The notes: generated from the letters alone by a model not told the origin. 64,000 nucleotides of DNA from Leptotrichia hongkongensis (GCF_007990635.1 NZ_AP019846.1:248001-312000); one strand, 5' to 3'. Counted from the stretch's first letter, positions 29,518-37,992 are shown. Translations and numbers: made by a program.

Positions 29518-29565
29518 ATGTACCTTAAAACTTTCTAATTGTTATTATCCAGTTTATTGGTACAT
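29518..29565 (-). terminator. Terminator of trxB
   Basis: ATGTACC / GGTACAT, seven base pairs; on the minus strand it is followed by TTTTTTGTTTT. The rest of the 348-bp gap between the Sel1-like gene and trxB is AT-rich, with nothing else recognised. The terminator at 35185-35238 uses the same stem sequence. Confidence 0.75.
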
Positions 29566-29596
29566 ATTTAATATTTTATTTCTTTAAGTTTTAGAA

Positions 29597-30532
29597 TTAT
29601 AAATTATTTTCTCTTAAATATTCTTCTACATCAAGTCCCGCAATAGCACCACTTCCAGCTGCAATTATTGCCTGCTGATATTTGCTGTCTTGGACATCTC
29701 CTGCTGCAAAGATTCCAACAGTACTTGTTTTAGAGGATTTTCCTTTTGTTATAATGTAGCCTCTATCGTCAATTTCGACTTTTCCTTCAAGGAATTTTGT
29801 ATTTGGAGTTCTTCCAATCGCTACAAAAATTCCATCTGTTGCTAAAGTTTCGATTTCGCCTGTTTTGTTATTTAAAAGCTCTATTCCTGTAACTTTTTCA
29901 TCAGCTAGCACTTTTTTTGGAGTATAATCTAATTTCCACTCAATTTTTTCGTTATCTCTTGCTCTTTGTTGCATAATTGCAGAGGCACGTAATATATCTC
30001 TTCTGTTAATGATAGTAACTTTGTTTACAAATTTTGTTAAAAATATAGCTTCTTCCATCGCAGTATCTCCACCACCAATTACAACAACATCTTTTTCACG
30101 GTAGAAAAATCCGTCACAAGTCGCACATGCACTAACACCTTTTCCTATATTTTCTTTTTCATTTTCAATTCCAAGGTATTTTGCACTTGCCCCTGTTGAT
30201 AAAATTACTGTTTTTGCTTCTATGATATTTCCGTTATCCAAATGTAATTTAAATGTTTTCTTACCATTATTTTCTACATTTTCAATATCTTTTACAACTG
30301 CCTGTAGAAATTCAGTTCCAAAATTTTTTGATTGAGCCTTTATGTCTTCTATTAGCTGCGGACCTGAAATTCCTTGTGGAAATCCAGGAAAATTTTCAAC
30401 TTCTGTTGTAGTTGTCAATTGTCCGCCTGGTTCCATTCCATTTATTATTATATTTTTTAATCCAGCACGGCTTAGATAAATTGCGGCTGTTAGTCCTGCT
30501 GGTCCTGATCCTATAATTACTGAATCATACAT
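29597..30532 (-). CDS. trxB: Thioredoxin reductase
   Basis: 311-residue FAD/NADPH flavoenzyme reducing thioredoxin. FAD-binding IIGSGPAGLTAAIYLSRAG at the N-terminus, redox-active CATCDG (about 135), NADPH-binding VVIGGGDTAMEEAIFL and the C-terminal FAD block GIFAAGDVQDSKYQQ are all present. The start is taken at the ATG beginning MYDSVIIG; an ATG four codons earlier touches the AAAGGA ribosome site and is less likely. trxA lies upstream on the same strand with a terminator-like stem in between. Together they form the disulfide-reducing system that probably supplies MsrA. Confidence 0.95.
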   Translation of the reverse strand: MYDSVIIGSGPAGLTAAIYLSRAGLKNIIINGMEPGGQLTTTTEVENFPGFPQGISGPQLIEDIKAQSKNFGTEFLQAVVKDIENVENNGKKTFKLHLDNGNIIEAKTVILSTGASAKYLGIENEKENIGKGVSACATCDGFFYREKDVVVIGGGDTAMEEAIFLTKFVNKVTIINRRDILRASAIMQQRARDNEKIEWKLDYTPKKVLADEKVTGIELLNNKTGEIETLATDGIFVAIGRTPNTKFLEGKVEIDDRGYIITKGKSSKTSTVGIFAAGDVQDSKYQQAIIAAGSGAIAGLDVEEYLRENNL

Positions 30533-30608
30533 ATTTTTCACCATTCCTTTTTTACGATTTTTCGTTTTATAAACTATAACTTAGTTAAATTTATTTTTTA
30601 ATATTAAA

Positions 30609-30639
30609 GCCTAGCAGAATTGAAAAATAACCGCTAGAC
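30609..30639 (-). terminator. Terminator-like hairpin between trxA and trxB
   Basis: GCCTAGC / GCTAGAC with an AT-rich 17-base loop; on the minus strand it is followed by TTTAATATT. It may give partial termination after trxA. Confidence 0.5.
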
Positions 30640-30686
30640 TTTTTTATAAATAAATATTTCTTTAAATAATATATTTGGCCCAAATT

Positions 30687-30998
30687 CTATAATACTTGGT
30701 TTACTTCTTCATAAAGTGCTTCTTTTGAATGTAATCCAACTAATTTTTTTACAGGTTTTCCATCCTTGAATAAAATTAATGTAGGGATGCTTTGAATTCC
30801 GAAAGATTGTGCTAATTCTAGTTCTTCATCTACATTTACTTTTCCTATTGTAGCTTTTCCTTCCATTTCTCCTGAAAATTCTTCAATAATAGGAAGTTGC
30901 ATTTTACAAGGTCCACACCATTCTGCCCAAAAATCTACTAGAGCAACTCCATTTGCAATGCTTTTTTCAAAATTATCTTTGTTTAAACTTAATGCCAT
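30687..30998 (-). CDS. trxA: Thioredoxin
   Basis: 103-residue classical thioredoxin with the active site WAEWCGPCKM (Cys28, Cys31), the cis-Pro block SIPTLILFKDGK, and normal length. Cytoplasmic dithiol donor reduced by TrxB. The ribosome site AGAGG precedes the ATG. The gene is divergent from an ArsR-rhodanese regulator, and the 297-bp gap between them contains a perfect palindrome (31097-31120) placed to overlap the trxA promoter region, so redox- or sulfur-responsive control of trxA is plausible. Confidence 0.95.
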   Translation of the reverse strand: MALSLNKDNFEKSIANGVALVDFWAEWCGPCKMQLPIIEEFSGEMEGKATIGKVNVDEELELAQSFGIQSIPTLILFKDGKPVKKLVGLHSKEALYEEVNQVL

Positions 30999-31096
30999 TT
31001 TACATCAACCTCTTTCTTAAAATCATTTTTGTTAAGTTTTATAATTTATAGTTTATTTTTTAAAAAAATTGTGTTATACTGTTTTTATAAAATCAA

Positions 31097-31120
31097 CTAT
31101 TCAATCAAGTAATTGAATAG
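31097..31120. promoter_or_regulatory. Palindromic operator, ArsR-like
   Basis: CTATTCAAT - six bases - ATTGAATAG, perfect 9-bp arms. The core ATTCAA-N8-TTGAAT matches the general shape of ArsR/SmtB-family operators. It lies between trxA and the divergent ArsR-type gene, near a TATAAC -10-like element on the trxA side. Confidence 0.65.
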
Positions 31121-31295
31121 TATCATATTTAAAATAAATTGTCAACACTTTTATTATAATTTTTAAAAGTGTACTCAAATTTACTTTAAAATTCAGTTAT
31201 TTAGGGCTAAATGAAATGGGAGCTTAATAATAATTTTTAAATTTAGATTTTATGAGATTTGGTATAAATGTAAAAGTAGAAAGGAGCTGAATTAA

Positions 31296-31952
31296 ATGGA
31301 TAAGATATGTCAAAATTACAAAAATAGCCTGTATTTGGGATTATCAAAAATTGGAAAATGCTTATCCAGTGAAAAAAGAATCGAAATACTGGATTTACTT
31401 GTGCAAGGATCAAAAACTGTGGAAAGTATTTCGAATGAAACAGGAATGAGTATTGCTAATACTTCAAGACATTTGCAGATTTTAAAGGATGGTAATCTAG
31501 TTGTCTGTGAAAAAAAGGGAAACTATGTTGTTTATGAGATTGCAAATACACAGATAATAGATTTAGTGTATCTTCTGATTGGAGTAGGAGAGCAGCAACT
31601 GGCAGACATTCAACGGATACATAGCGAGTTTAATGACAGCTGCATGAAAATCCGTCCGATTACTTTGGAACAGGCTTATGAAATGGCAAAAAACAAAGAA
31701 ACTTTAATAATAGATTTACGTCCGGCAGATGAGTTTAATTCAAGCCATATAGAAAATGCAATAAATATTCCAATGAAGAATCTGGAAGAAAATTTGAAGA
31801 ATTTACCCCAAAATAAAGAAATAATTGTTTATTGCAGAGGACGAAACTGTGCCTATGCAAATTTAGCTTCCAAACTTTTGAATGATAATGGATTCCATGC
31901 CTACAGCTTGAATCAGAGTTATTATGACTGGCAAAAGTATGATAATTTTTAG
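31296..31952 (+). CDS. ArsR-family regulator fused to a rhodanese domain
   Basis: 218-residue two-domain protein. Residues about 15-95 form a winged-helix ArsR HTH (recognition helix around SIANTSRHLQILKDGNLV). Residues about 120-215 are a rhodanese domain (LIIDLRPADEFNSSHIENAINIP) with the catalytic loop YCRGRNCAYA, whose first Cys could take a persulfide and whose second Cys could form a disulfide or trisulfide. The classic ArsR metal site ELCVCDL is absent. The fusion suggests a transcription factor that senses reactive sulfur or redox state through its own rhodanese Cys. It is divergent from trxA with a palindromic operator between, so trxA and/or itself are likely targets; this is inference. 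Confidence 0.85.
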   Translation: MDKICQNYKNSLYLGLSKIGKCLSSEKRIEILDLLVQGSKTVESISNETGMSIANTSRHLQILKDGNLVVCEKKGNYVVYEIANTQIIDLVYLLIGVGEQQLADIQRIHSEFNDSCMKIRPITLEQAYEMAKNKETLIIDLRPADEFNSSHIENAINIPMKNLEENLKNLPQNKEIIVYCRGRNCAYANLASKLLNDNGFHAYSLNQSYYDWQKYDNF

Positions 31953-32305
31953 TTCATATATTGTAAAAAAGGAGAAAATATTTTATAAATATAGAAATTT
32001 TTTTAAATAAAAACTAAAATAAAAATATAAATATGATTAATTTTTTTTAATATATAGGCATTAAAATTAAAATAAAATTGTAAACAGATAAAATAAATTT
32101 AACTTCAGGATTTATTTTTGAAATAATTTGGAGTATAAATTGAAATTTTTTATATATAATTATTGAGAATTTTTAAATACATTCAGGCAGATAACAGTCA
32201 AATCAAACAAGTTTTATCAATAAATTTACAAATGAAAAACTAATATGAAAATGTTATATTACTCTTTAGGAAATTTATCAGATAGAAAAGAGGAAAGAAA
32301 GGAAA
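31953..32305. other. Gene-free AT-rich gap
   Basis: 353 bases of very AT-rich sequence between the regulator and the D,D-carboxypeptidase. No coding frame, tRNA or convincing terminator is seen; a weak TATATT around 32255 could be part of the carboxypeptidase promoter. Confidence 0.5.
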
Positions 32306-33559
32306 ATGGGAAAGAAAATAAAAAATAGAAATAAAAGTAAAAAAATAATATTATCCATAGCATTTATGATTACATCAGCATTTTCATTTGCTGAAGGGGA
32401 GAATTATCATGACTATAAAGCTTTATTAATAGGAGATGTTAATGGAAATATTATAAAGGAAGATAACAGTTCAGCAGTTCGGCCATTAGCCTCTGTTACA
32501 AAAATTATGACATCAATATTGACATTAGATAAAATTAAGCAAGGTTCAATTTCGTATGAGGACAAGGTAACAGTTTCATCAAAAGCGGCTTCTGTTCCTT
32601 ATGGAATAAAATTAACTGCTGGAAAGCAATATACAGTAAGGGATTTATTAAAGGCAACTATTATAAAATCATCAAATAATGCGGCTTATGCACTTGCTGA
32701 ATATGTTGCGGGTGATGTTCCAAGTTTTGTAAATTTAATGAATCAGAAAGCAAGAAGTTATGGGCTAAATTCTCTTCGATATTGCTCTCCGCACGGATTA
32801 CCGCCTAAGTATACAGGTTCTTGTATGGATCAGGGGAATGCTAAGGATTTGTATAAATTGGCTCAAATAACATTAAAGGATTATAGTGAATACTTAAATT
32901 TCTCAAAAAATAAAACAGACTATGTAGATAACGGAAATACAAAAGTAAGTTCTACAAATTCACTTTTAGGAAATGTTTTGGGAGTAGATGGAATAAAAAC
33001 AGGCTATCATGAAGCGGCAGGTTCAAATATAGTTTTGACAGCAAACAGAGGCAATGATAGAATGATAGCAGTTATTTTAGGTTCAGACAGAGCGAGAGAT
33101 AGAAATGCAATAGGTGCAAAAGAGATAAATGATTATTATGCAAATGGCTATGCTAGAAAGACTCGTGGAAATAATAATTATGCAAGCAGTTCTGCTAACA
33201 CTGGTAATACTGTAAAAGTTAATGAAAGTAATAAAACTGAAAATAATAATGCTCCAAAGGGAAACAAGATAGAACAATTTTTTAATACAATTTTTGGAAA
33301 AAATAACAATAATAATTCAGCTAAGAAAATGAAAATTATAAGTAAAAATGATGTAGTAGCAGTAGCAACAATTGGAAATAATAAATATAATTTATACCCT
33401 ATAAAAGATGTAGAAATAACTGCAACTCAAAGGCCAAATCTAACTTACACAGTAAACTTGAATTCAGGAGTAACTAAAAATAGCAGGGGAAAAATTGTAG
33501 GAACATATATCGCAACTGACGGGACATTGACTTATAGTGGGGAACTGATTATGAAATAA
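32306..33559 (+). CDS. D-alanyl-D-alanine carboxypeptidase (PBP5/DacA family, peptidase S11)
   Basis: 417-residue secreted penicillin-binding protein trimming the terminal D-Ala of peptidoglycan stem peptides. A signal peptide (hydrophobic stretch to SAFSFAEG) precedes the S11 catalytic domain with ASVTKIMTS (SxxK), KSSNNAAYALAE (SxN) and GIKTGYHEAAGSN (KTG). After the catalytic domain comes an Asn/Ser-rich, poorly conserved linker (about 285-345) and a small C-terminal beta-rich region. There is no clear C-terminal amphipathic membrane anchor like that of E. coli PBP5. murI is 71 bases downstream after a terminator, so the two cell-wall genes are neighbours. Confidence 0.9.
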   Translation: MGKKIKNRNKSKKIILSIAFMITSAFSFAEGENYHDYKALLIGDVNGNIIKEDNSSAVRPLASVTKIMTSILTLDKIKQGSISYEDKVTVSSKAASVPYGIKLTAGKQYTVRDLLKATIIKSSNNAAYALAEYVAGDVPSFVNLMNQKARSYGLNSLRYCSPHGLPPKYTGSCMDQGNAKDLYKLAQITLKDYSEYLNFSKNKTDYVDNGNTKVSSTNSLLGNVLGVDGIKTGYHEAAGSNIVLTANRGNDRMIAVILGSDRARDRNAIGAKEINDYYANGYARKTRGNNNYASSSANTGNTVKVNESNKTENNNAPKGNKIEQFFNTIFGKNNNNNSAKKMKIISKNDVVAVATIGNNKYNLYPIKDVEITATQRPNLTYTVNLNSGVTKNSRGKIVGTYIATDGTLTYSGELIMK

Positions 33560-33567
33560 TGTAAAAA

Positions 33568-33601
33568 GAGCTGTTGTTTTTTAACGGCTCAATTTTATTT
33601 T
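33568..33601 (+). terminator. Terminator after the D,D-carboxypeptidase gene
   Basis: GAGCTGTT / AACGGCTC (one G-T pair), seven-base loop, then AATTTTATTTTTT. Confidence 0.8.
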
Positions 33602-33630
33602 TTAAAATATAATAACAGGAAGGAAATAAA

Positions 33631-34416
33631 ATGTCTATTGGAGTATTTGATTCGGGAATTGGGGGACTTACGGTATTAAAAGAGATTAGAAAAGTATTGC
33701 CAAATGAAAAAATATATTATCTCGGAGATACAGCAAGAGTTCCTTATGGAGAAAAAACAAAAGAACTGATTGTAAGGTACTCAAAAGAAATTGTTGAGTT
33801 TTTGCTGGAAAAAGAAGTAAGTGCTATTGTAGTGGCTTGCAATACAGCTACTGCACTTGCACTAAAGGAATTGAAAGAAACTTTTAAAATACCAATTATA
33901 GGGGTAATAGAGGCTGGAGCAAGAACAGCAATAAATACTACAAAAAGTAATAAAATTGGTGTAATTGGAACGAAAGCAACTATAAAATCGGGGAAATACG
34001 AAGAAGAAATAAAACTTTTTAATACAAAGGCAGAAGTATTTCAGAAGGCATGTCCACTTTTTGTTCCAGCTGTAGAAGAAGGAATTTTAAGCGGTAAGCT
34101 TGTTAATCAGATAATAAAGACATATTTAGATGATTTTGAAGGGAAAGTTGATACATTAATACTAGGATGTACTCATTATCCGCTTTTAAAAGAGGCAATT
34201 GGAAAAATTTATCCAGATATAAAAATAGTGGATCCGGCAAGGGAAACAGCGTTAGATTTGAAAAAAATTTTACAAAAAAATGAATTTTTAAAAAATGATG
34301 CTAAGAAAAATGAAGAAGTAAAATATTATGTAACAGATGGGCAAGAAAAATTTAAAGAAATTGGAATTATGTTTTTGGAAGAAAATATTTCAAAAGTTGA
34401 ATTAGTAAAATTATAA
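33631..34416 (+). CDS. murI: Glutamate racemase
   Basis: 261-residue cofactor-independent racemase making D-glutamate for peptidoglycan. The two catalytic cysteines are in VACNTATA (about 71) and LGCTHYPLL (about 181), with the N-terminal signature GVFDSGIGGLTVLKEI and YLGDTARVPYG. Length is normal. The ribosome site AGGAAGG precedes the ATG. ruvA starts 29 bases downstream, probably in the same transcript. Confidence 0.96.
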   Translation: MSIGVFDSGIGGLTVLKEIRKVLPNEKIYYLGDTARVPYGEKTKELIVRYSKEIVEFLLEKEVSAIVVACNTATALALKELKETFKIPIIGVIEAGARTAINTTKSNKIGVIGTKATIKSGKYEEEIKLFNTKAEVFQKACPLFVPAVEEGILSGKLVNQIIKTYLDDFEGKVDTLILGCTHYPLLKEAIGKIYPDIKIVDPARETALDLKKILQKNEFLKNDAKKNEEVKYYVTDGQEKFKEIGIMFLEENISKVELVKL

Positions 34417-34444
34417 ATTACAAATTTAAAAAGAAAGGGTATAA

Positions 34445-35086
34445 ATGTTTGAATATATTTTAGGAAAATTAGCAGTGAAGAAAGTTGATTATGTTGCTTT
34501 AGAGATAAATGGCTTGGCATATAAAATTCATATATCCCTAAAAACATTTGAAAAAATAGATAATATTGGAAGCAACGAAAAATTATACATTTATACAAAT
34601 GTAAAAGAAGATGATATTTCTCTTTACGGATTTAAAACACAAAATGAAAGGGAACTTTTTAAAGCGCTAATAAGTATAAGTGGAGTAGGACCAAAACTTG
34701 CAATTGCAATACTTTCTACTTTTAATATGAGAGAAATTATTGATATTGTTACAGAGAACGAATCAAAAATCTTTACAAGAGTTCCAGGACTTGGAATAAA
34801 AAAAGCTCAAAAGATAATACTGGATTTGAAAGATAAAGTGAAAAAACTGGATGTAGTAGAAGTAATTGAAGAAAATAGCAATATATTAAGTGGAAAACTG
34901 ATAACTTCAGAAGTATCAGATTCTAGAGTTTTGTTAATGAAGGAAGATTTGAAATTGGCTTTAGAATCTTTGGGATATGTAAATACAGATGTTTCTAAAT
35001 GGATAAAAGATAGTGAGTTAGTTCAAATAAAAGATATTAGTGAAGCTATAAAAATAGTTTTGCAGAAAATTCAAAATAAAAAATAA
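34445..35086 (+). CDS. ruvA: Holliday junction branch migration protein RuvA
   Basis: 213-residue DNA-binding subunit of the RuvAB branch-migration complex in recombination and repair. The N-terminal OB fold (MFEYILGKLAVKKVDYVALE), the tandem helix-hairpin-helix region (LISISGVGPKLAIAILS and VPGLGIKKAQKIILDLK) and a C-terminal RuvB-binding domain (LALESLGYVNTDV) are all present. ruvB and ruvC are not adjacent. Two terminators follow in the gap before the convergent small gene. Confidence 0.94.
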   Translation: MFEYILGKLAVKKVDYVALEINGLAYKIHISLKTFEKIDNIGSNEKLYIYTNVKEDDISLYGFKTQNERELFKALISISGVGPKLAIAILSTFNMREIIDIVTENESKIFTRVPGLGIKKAQKIILDLKDKVKKLDVVEVIEENSNILSGKLITSEVSDSRVLLMKEDLKLALESLGYVNTDVSKWIKDSELVQIKDISEAIKIVLQKIQNKK

Positions 35087-35111
35087 AAAATATAAACTTT
35101 ATTTTAAAATA

Positions 35112-35163
35112 AGAGTGGAATATTAGTTAATTACTTTTTACATATTTTCACTCTAATTTTTTT
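35112..35163 (+). terminator. Terminator after ruvA
   Basis: AGAGTG / CACTCT outer stem with additional AATAT / ATATT pairing, followed by AATTTTTTT. Confidence 0.7.
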
Positions 35164-35184
35164 AGATTGACTATAATTACAAAA

Positions 35185-35238
35185 ATGTACCTTTAAACAT
35201 TGCAATTTTTATTGCTTTGTCTACAGGTACATATTTTT
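35185..35238. terminator. Bidirectional terminator, ATGTACC type
   Basis: ATGTACC / GGTACAT followed by ATTTTTTT on the plus strand, and by TTTTTGTAATT on the minus strand. Serves ruvA and the convergent small gene. Same stem as 29518-29565. Confidence 0.7.
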
Positions 35239-35254
35239 TTAATTTACATAATTT

Positions 35255-35359
35255 TATAGTAAAATTTATTTAAAACTAAACTCAAAAGCTCTGACTATTT
35301 TACTCAAACCATAAATTTATATAATTTTAGCAGTTTAATTCAAAATAGGTTTGAGTATA
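35255..35359 (-). repeat. Dispersed ~105-bp intergenic repeat, copy 3
   Basis: Reverse-complement copy of the repeat at 21576-21684, very close to 47019-47123. Lies in the 316-bp gap after ruvA together with two terminators. Confidence 0.85.
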
Positions 35360-35402
35360 ATTTATATAAATTTTTATGAATAATAATTTTATAAATTTAA
35401 TT

Positions 35403-35615
35403 TTATTTGGGATGTCTTTTATTAATTCTTTTTTCTTGAGGTTTTGTTGCTTGTTTTCTTGTTGGCTTTTTGTTTATCGATTTTCTTTTTGGTTGAACAA
35501 TCATTGTTTTTGGCTTTGGTCTTTGCTCTTTAGGCGGAATGGCAAAAGATACAATTGACACTCCTGTTATTCCTAGAAATGCAACCATTTTCTTAAAAGT
35601 ATTTTTCATATTCAT
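35403..35615 (-). CDS. Small basic exported protein
   Basis: 70-residue protein of unknown function. The start is ATG 35615, with GGAG 8 bases upstream. A signal peptide (MKNTFKKMVAFLGITGVSIV, cleavage near SFA) is followed by a 43-residue mature part very rich in Lys, Arg, Pro and Gln (IPPKEQRPKPK, RKSINKKPTRKQATKPQEKR). The extreme positive charge suggests binding to nucleic acid, LPS or acidic polymer outside the membrane, but no family is recognised. It is convergent with ruvA and bounded by a bidirectional terminator. Confidence 0.65.
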   Translation of the reverse strand: MNMKNTFKKMVAFLGITGVSIVSFAIPPKEQRPKPKTMIVQPKRKSINKKPTRKQATKPQEKRINKRHPK

Positions 35616-35764
35616 ATTAATCATCTCCATTTCAATTTTTATTTTTATGCTCTTACCTTTTGAACAAATACATAATACCATTTAGTTTTGACAAAAATAT
35701 GTAAATTTTATGTCTTTTTTGTGAAATTTAAAACCAAAAACATTAATTAAAAATTAAAAATATA

Positions 35765-35793
35765 TTGACAAAAATATAATAATATAGTATTAT
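35765..35793 (+). promoter_or_regulatory. Sigma70-type promoter of the DnaJ-FHA locus
   Basis: TTGACA, 17-base spacer, TATTAT, about 40 bases before the J-domain gene. It is the best promoter seen upstream of the 35.8-46.9 kb locus. Confidence 0.75.
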
Positions 35794-35834
35794 TTAATTA
35801 AAATTAAAGAAAAGTTAATAAAGAAGGAAGAGAA

Positions 35835-36269
35835 ATGGATTATTACAAAATACTGGAAGTACCTGAAAATGCAGATATTTCTGAAATAAAAAAGAAATAT
35901 AGAAAAATGGCAATGAAATATCATCCTGACAGAAATGCAGGAGATGAAAAAGCTGCAAAGAAATTTCGAGAAATAACGGAGGCTTATGAAGTTCTTTCAA
36001 ATGAGAAAAAAAGAAAAGAGTATGATTGTAAAAGGAAAAATGGGAACAATCAGCCAAAAAATAAAAATAATAAGGAAAATTTTAAAAGTAAATCTTCTCA
36101 AAATAATTTTACTTTTGGAAAAGAATTTTTTAAGAGTGCAGCTGAAATGAAAGGAATGTTTGAAAACAGTTTTGGGCTAGATAAAATTGGGAAAAATAAA
36201 GCAAAAGCTGAGAAGGAAAGTGTGAAAAGTAGATTTGAGAGTTTTTTTGATATGAAAGAGAAAAAGTAA
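35835..36269 (+). CDS. J-domain (DnaJ-like) protein
   Basis: 144-residue co-chaperone with an N-terminal J domain (1-66: [23 protein letters not shown] at 30-32) and a short Lys/Asn-rich C-terminal tail with a small helical element. It lacks the Gly/Phe, zinc-finger and substrate-binding domains of DnaJ proper, so it is a class C J protein that would stimulate a dedicated Hsp70. A divergent Hsp70-like gene lies 7 kb downstream on the same strand (43005). It is the first gene of the FHA/PP2C/kinase locus, directly behind a strong promoter. Confidence 0.88.
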   Translation: MDYYKILEVPENADISEIKKKYRKMAMKYHPDRNAGDEKAAKKFREITEAYEVLSNEKKRKEYDCKRKNGNNQPKNKNNKENFKSKSSQNNFTFGKEFFKSAAEMKGMFENSFGLDKIGKNKAKAEKESVKSRFESFFDMKEKK

Positions 36270-36285
36270 GAGGGGGAAATTAGAA

Positions 36286-37113
36286 ATGTTGTGGGGAATT
36301 AGAAGAAGTTTTACAAATTTGGGAAATATTTTTAGGCGTCCATTTGGGCGTGGGAGCATTTATAGGCTGGAAAGACTTAGAAGCGTGGCACGGCTTGGAA
36401 AAAATAGAGAAAATGGAAAAATTGACGATGAAATGAGTAAAATTAGTGTAGAAAAGGGAATTAAAAAATATGAAAAACGGAAATTGAATGCAAAAAATCA
36501 AAAAAGTTACAAATTTTTAAATATAAAAAATATTTTGATAATGACAGTTTTAATATTTACATTTATTTTTGTACATTTTTCAGGGTATTCTACAAAAAGT
36601 CTTTATTTTTCAATTTTTATTTATATTGGAGTTACACTTTACCTGCTTATTGTGGAAAGATTTTTTGAAAAGGTGGAAGTTGAGGAGGAAATCAAAAATA
36701 TAAAGCATGAGAGAGAAAGGGAGCATAACGTATTTTTAGAAAGGGTAAAGGAAATTGAGGATTTGGAGAAAAAGCAGATTGAGCATATATTTTTGAAGGA
36801 TTCAGAAGATTATGATATGAAAATTTGGAAAATTGGGAGGGCAACATCGCTTCTTATTGGTAAGCAATCGCCAAGAAACAGGGTGGATATAGATGTAAGT
36901 GAAGGGATTTATTCAAATTTAGTCAGCAGGGCTCATGGAATATTAAATCGTGTCAACGGAATCTGGTATTATGAGGATTTAGGCTCACAAAATGGAAGTG
37001 GAATTGAAAGAAGTTTAGATAAACGGAAAATAAAGCTGAAAAAAAATATACCAGTAAAAGTGGAATCGGGAGACATAATTTATTTAGCGACTACAAAAAT
37101 ATTATTAAAATAA
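36286..37113 (+). CDS. Membrane protein with cytoplasmic C-terminal FHA domain
   Basis: 275-residue protein. A basic N-terminal region of about 80 residues precedes two transmembrane segments (about 83-99 and 105-123), a charged coiled linker (about 125-165), and an FHA domain (about 185-273). The FHA domain has the phosphothreonine-binding pattern: IGRATS, SNLVSRAHGILNRVNG, YYEDLGSQNGSGI. It would recognise phosphothreonine on partners made by the kinase encoded downstream. The ribosome site AGGGGG is 9 bases before the ATG. It overlaps no neighbour but is 16 bases from the J-domain gene, consistent with an operon. Confidence 0.85.
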   Translation: MLWGIRRSFTNLGNIFRRPFGRGSIYRLERLRSVARLGKNRENGKIDDEMSKISVEKGIKKYEKRKLNAKNQKSYKFLNIKNILIMTVLIFTFIFVHFSGYSTKSLYFSIFIYIGVTLYLLIVERFFEKVEVEEEIKNIKHEREREHNVFLERVKEIEDLEKKQIEHIFLKDSEDYDMKIWKIGRATSLLIGKQSPRNRVDIDVSEGIYSNLVSRAHGILNRVNGIWYYEDLGSQNGSGIERSLDKRKIKLKKNIPVKVESGDIIYLATTKILLK

Positions 37114-37146
37114 ATCTATAAATAAAAAAGAAAGGAAAATTTTAAA

Positions 37147-37791
37147 ATGAAATTGGATAGATGTAAAAATGGGCATATATACGATGTTTCAAGATACAGT
37201 TCGTGTCCTTACTGCAAATCAGAAGGACTGGAAACAGAAAATCTGGATGATAAAATTAATCTAGTTGAAGAAATGAAAGATGAAGATAGAACAACAGCCT
37301 ACTGGTCTAAAGACAGCACCGTAGATCCAGTCGTAGGCTGGCTTACGTGCATTGAAGGGCATGATAAGGGAAAAGACTACAGAATTGTGAGTGAACGCAA
37401 CTTTGTTGGGCGTGGAGAAAATATGGATATACAAATTTTAGGAGATACTATGATTTCCAGAAAAAACCATTGTTCAATAAGTTATAATCCAAAACAGCGA
37501 AAATTTATGCTAACTCCCGGAGATTCTAATGGATTAATTTATCTGAATGGAGAAGCAGTTTACAACACAGTAGAATTACGAGCTTATTCAGTAGTGGAAA
37601 TGGGGGAAAGTAAGTTTGTATTTGTGAATTTGTGCGGAGATTATTTTGACTGGGAAAAGGAAAAATCAAGAGAGGAAAGCGTGAAAAGAAAATACGAAAA
37701 TTTAAATGATGAAAAAATTGTGAAAAATACGAATTTTCAGAATAAAAATAATGATTTAGAAGTAAAAATCGAAGATTATGAAGAAATTTAA
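37147..37791 (+). CDS. FHA-domain protein with N-terminal zinc ribbon
   Basis: 214-residue soluble protein. The N-terminus has a Cys/His cluster resembling a zinc ribbon (CKNGH then SSCPYC; C6, H10, C20, C23). The FHA domain (about 60-150) carries FVGRGENMDIQ and MISRKNHCSISYN, with a less canonical final block (GDSNGLIYLNGE). The C-terminal 50 residues are charged and probably disordered. With the preceding membrane FHA protein it forms a likely pair of phosphothreonine readers. The next gene is separated by 391 bp. Confidence 0.82.
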   Translation: MKLDRCKNGHIYDVSRYSSCPYCKSEGLETENLDDKINLVEEMKDEDRTTAYWSKDSTVDPVVGWLTCIEGHDKGKDYRIVSERNFVGRGENMDIQILGDTMISRKNHCSISYNPKQRKFMLTPGDSNGLIYLNGEAVYNTVELRAYSVVEMGESKFVFVNLCGDYFDWEKEKSREESVKRKYENLNDEKIVKNTNFQNKNNDLEVKIEDYEEI

Positions 37792-37880
37792 TAAATTTAT
37801 ACTAAACCCAATATTTTCAAATGATTTAAGATATAATTTTTATTTTTTAAACAGGATTGAATATAAATTAATCCGTCGGA

Positions 37881-37945
37881 GCATTTTTATGTGCTGGCAA
37901 AACTGTCTGAGCATAGCGAGTTTTTTGTCAGTGTAGAAAAATGTC
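37881..37945 (+). repeat. Long hairpin, GAGC..GCGAG loop family, copy 3
   Basis: Arms 37881-37902 and 37921-37945 pair with several G-T wobbles, so the structure is stronger as RNA than as DNA. The loop CTGTCTGAGCATAGCGAG matches the loops at 13362-13451 and 13513-13611. It lies in the 391-bp gene-free gap between the second FHA gene and the PP2C gene. Confidence 0.5.
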
Positions 37946-37963
37946 GTAGACTAGCCATAGGTT

Positions 37964-37992
37964 GTAGGATTTGCGGCGATGAGCAATCCTAC
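37964..37992. repeat. Perfect 8-bp inverted repeat
   Basis: GTAGGATT / AATCCTAC with a 13-base GC-rich loop, directly after the long hairpin. The stretch just before it (TAGACTAGCCATAGGTT) recurs with minor changes on the opposite strand at 21724-21746. Confidence 0.5.

Noticed and set aside
36280-36501. Minus-strand frame opposite the first FHA gene
   Set aside because: Overlaps the FHA gene start completely; hydrophobic low-complexity translation and no ribosome site.
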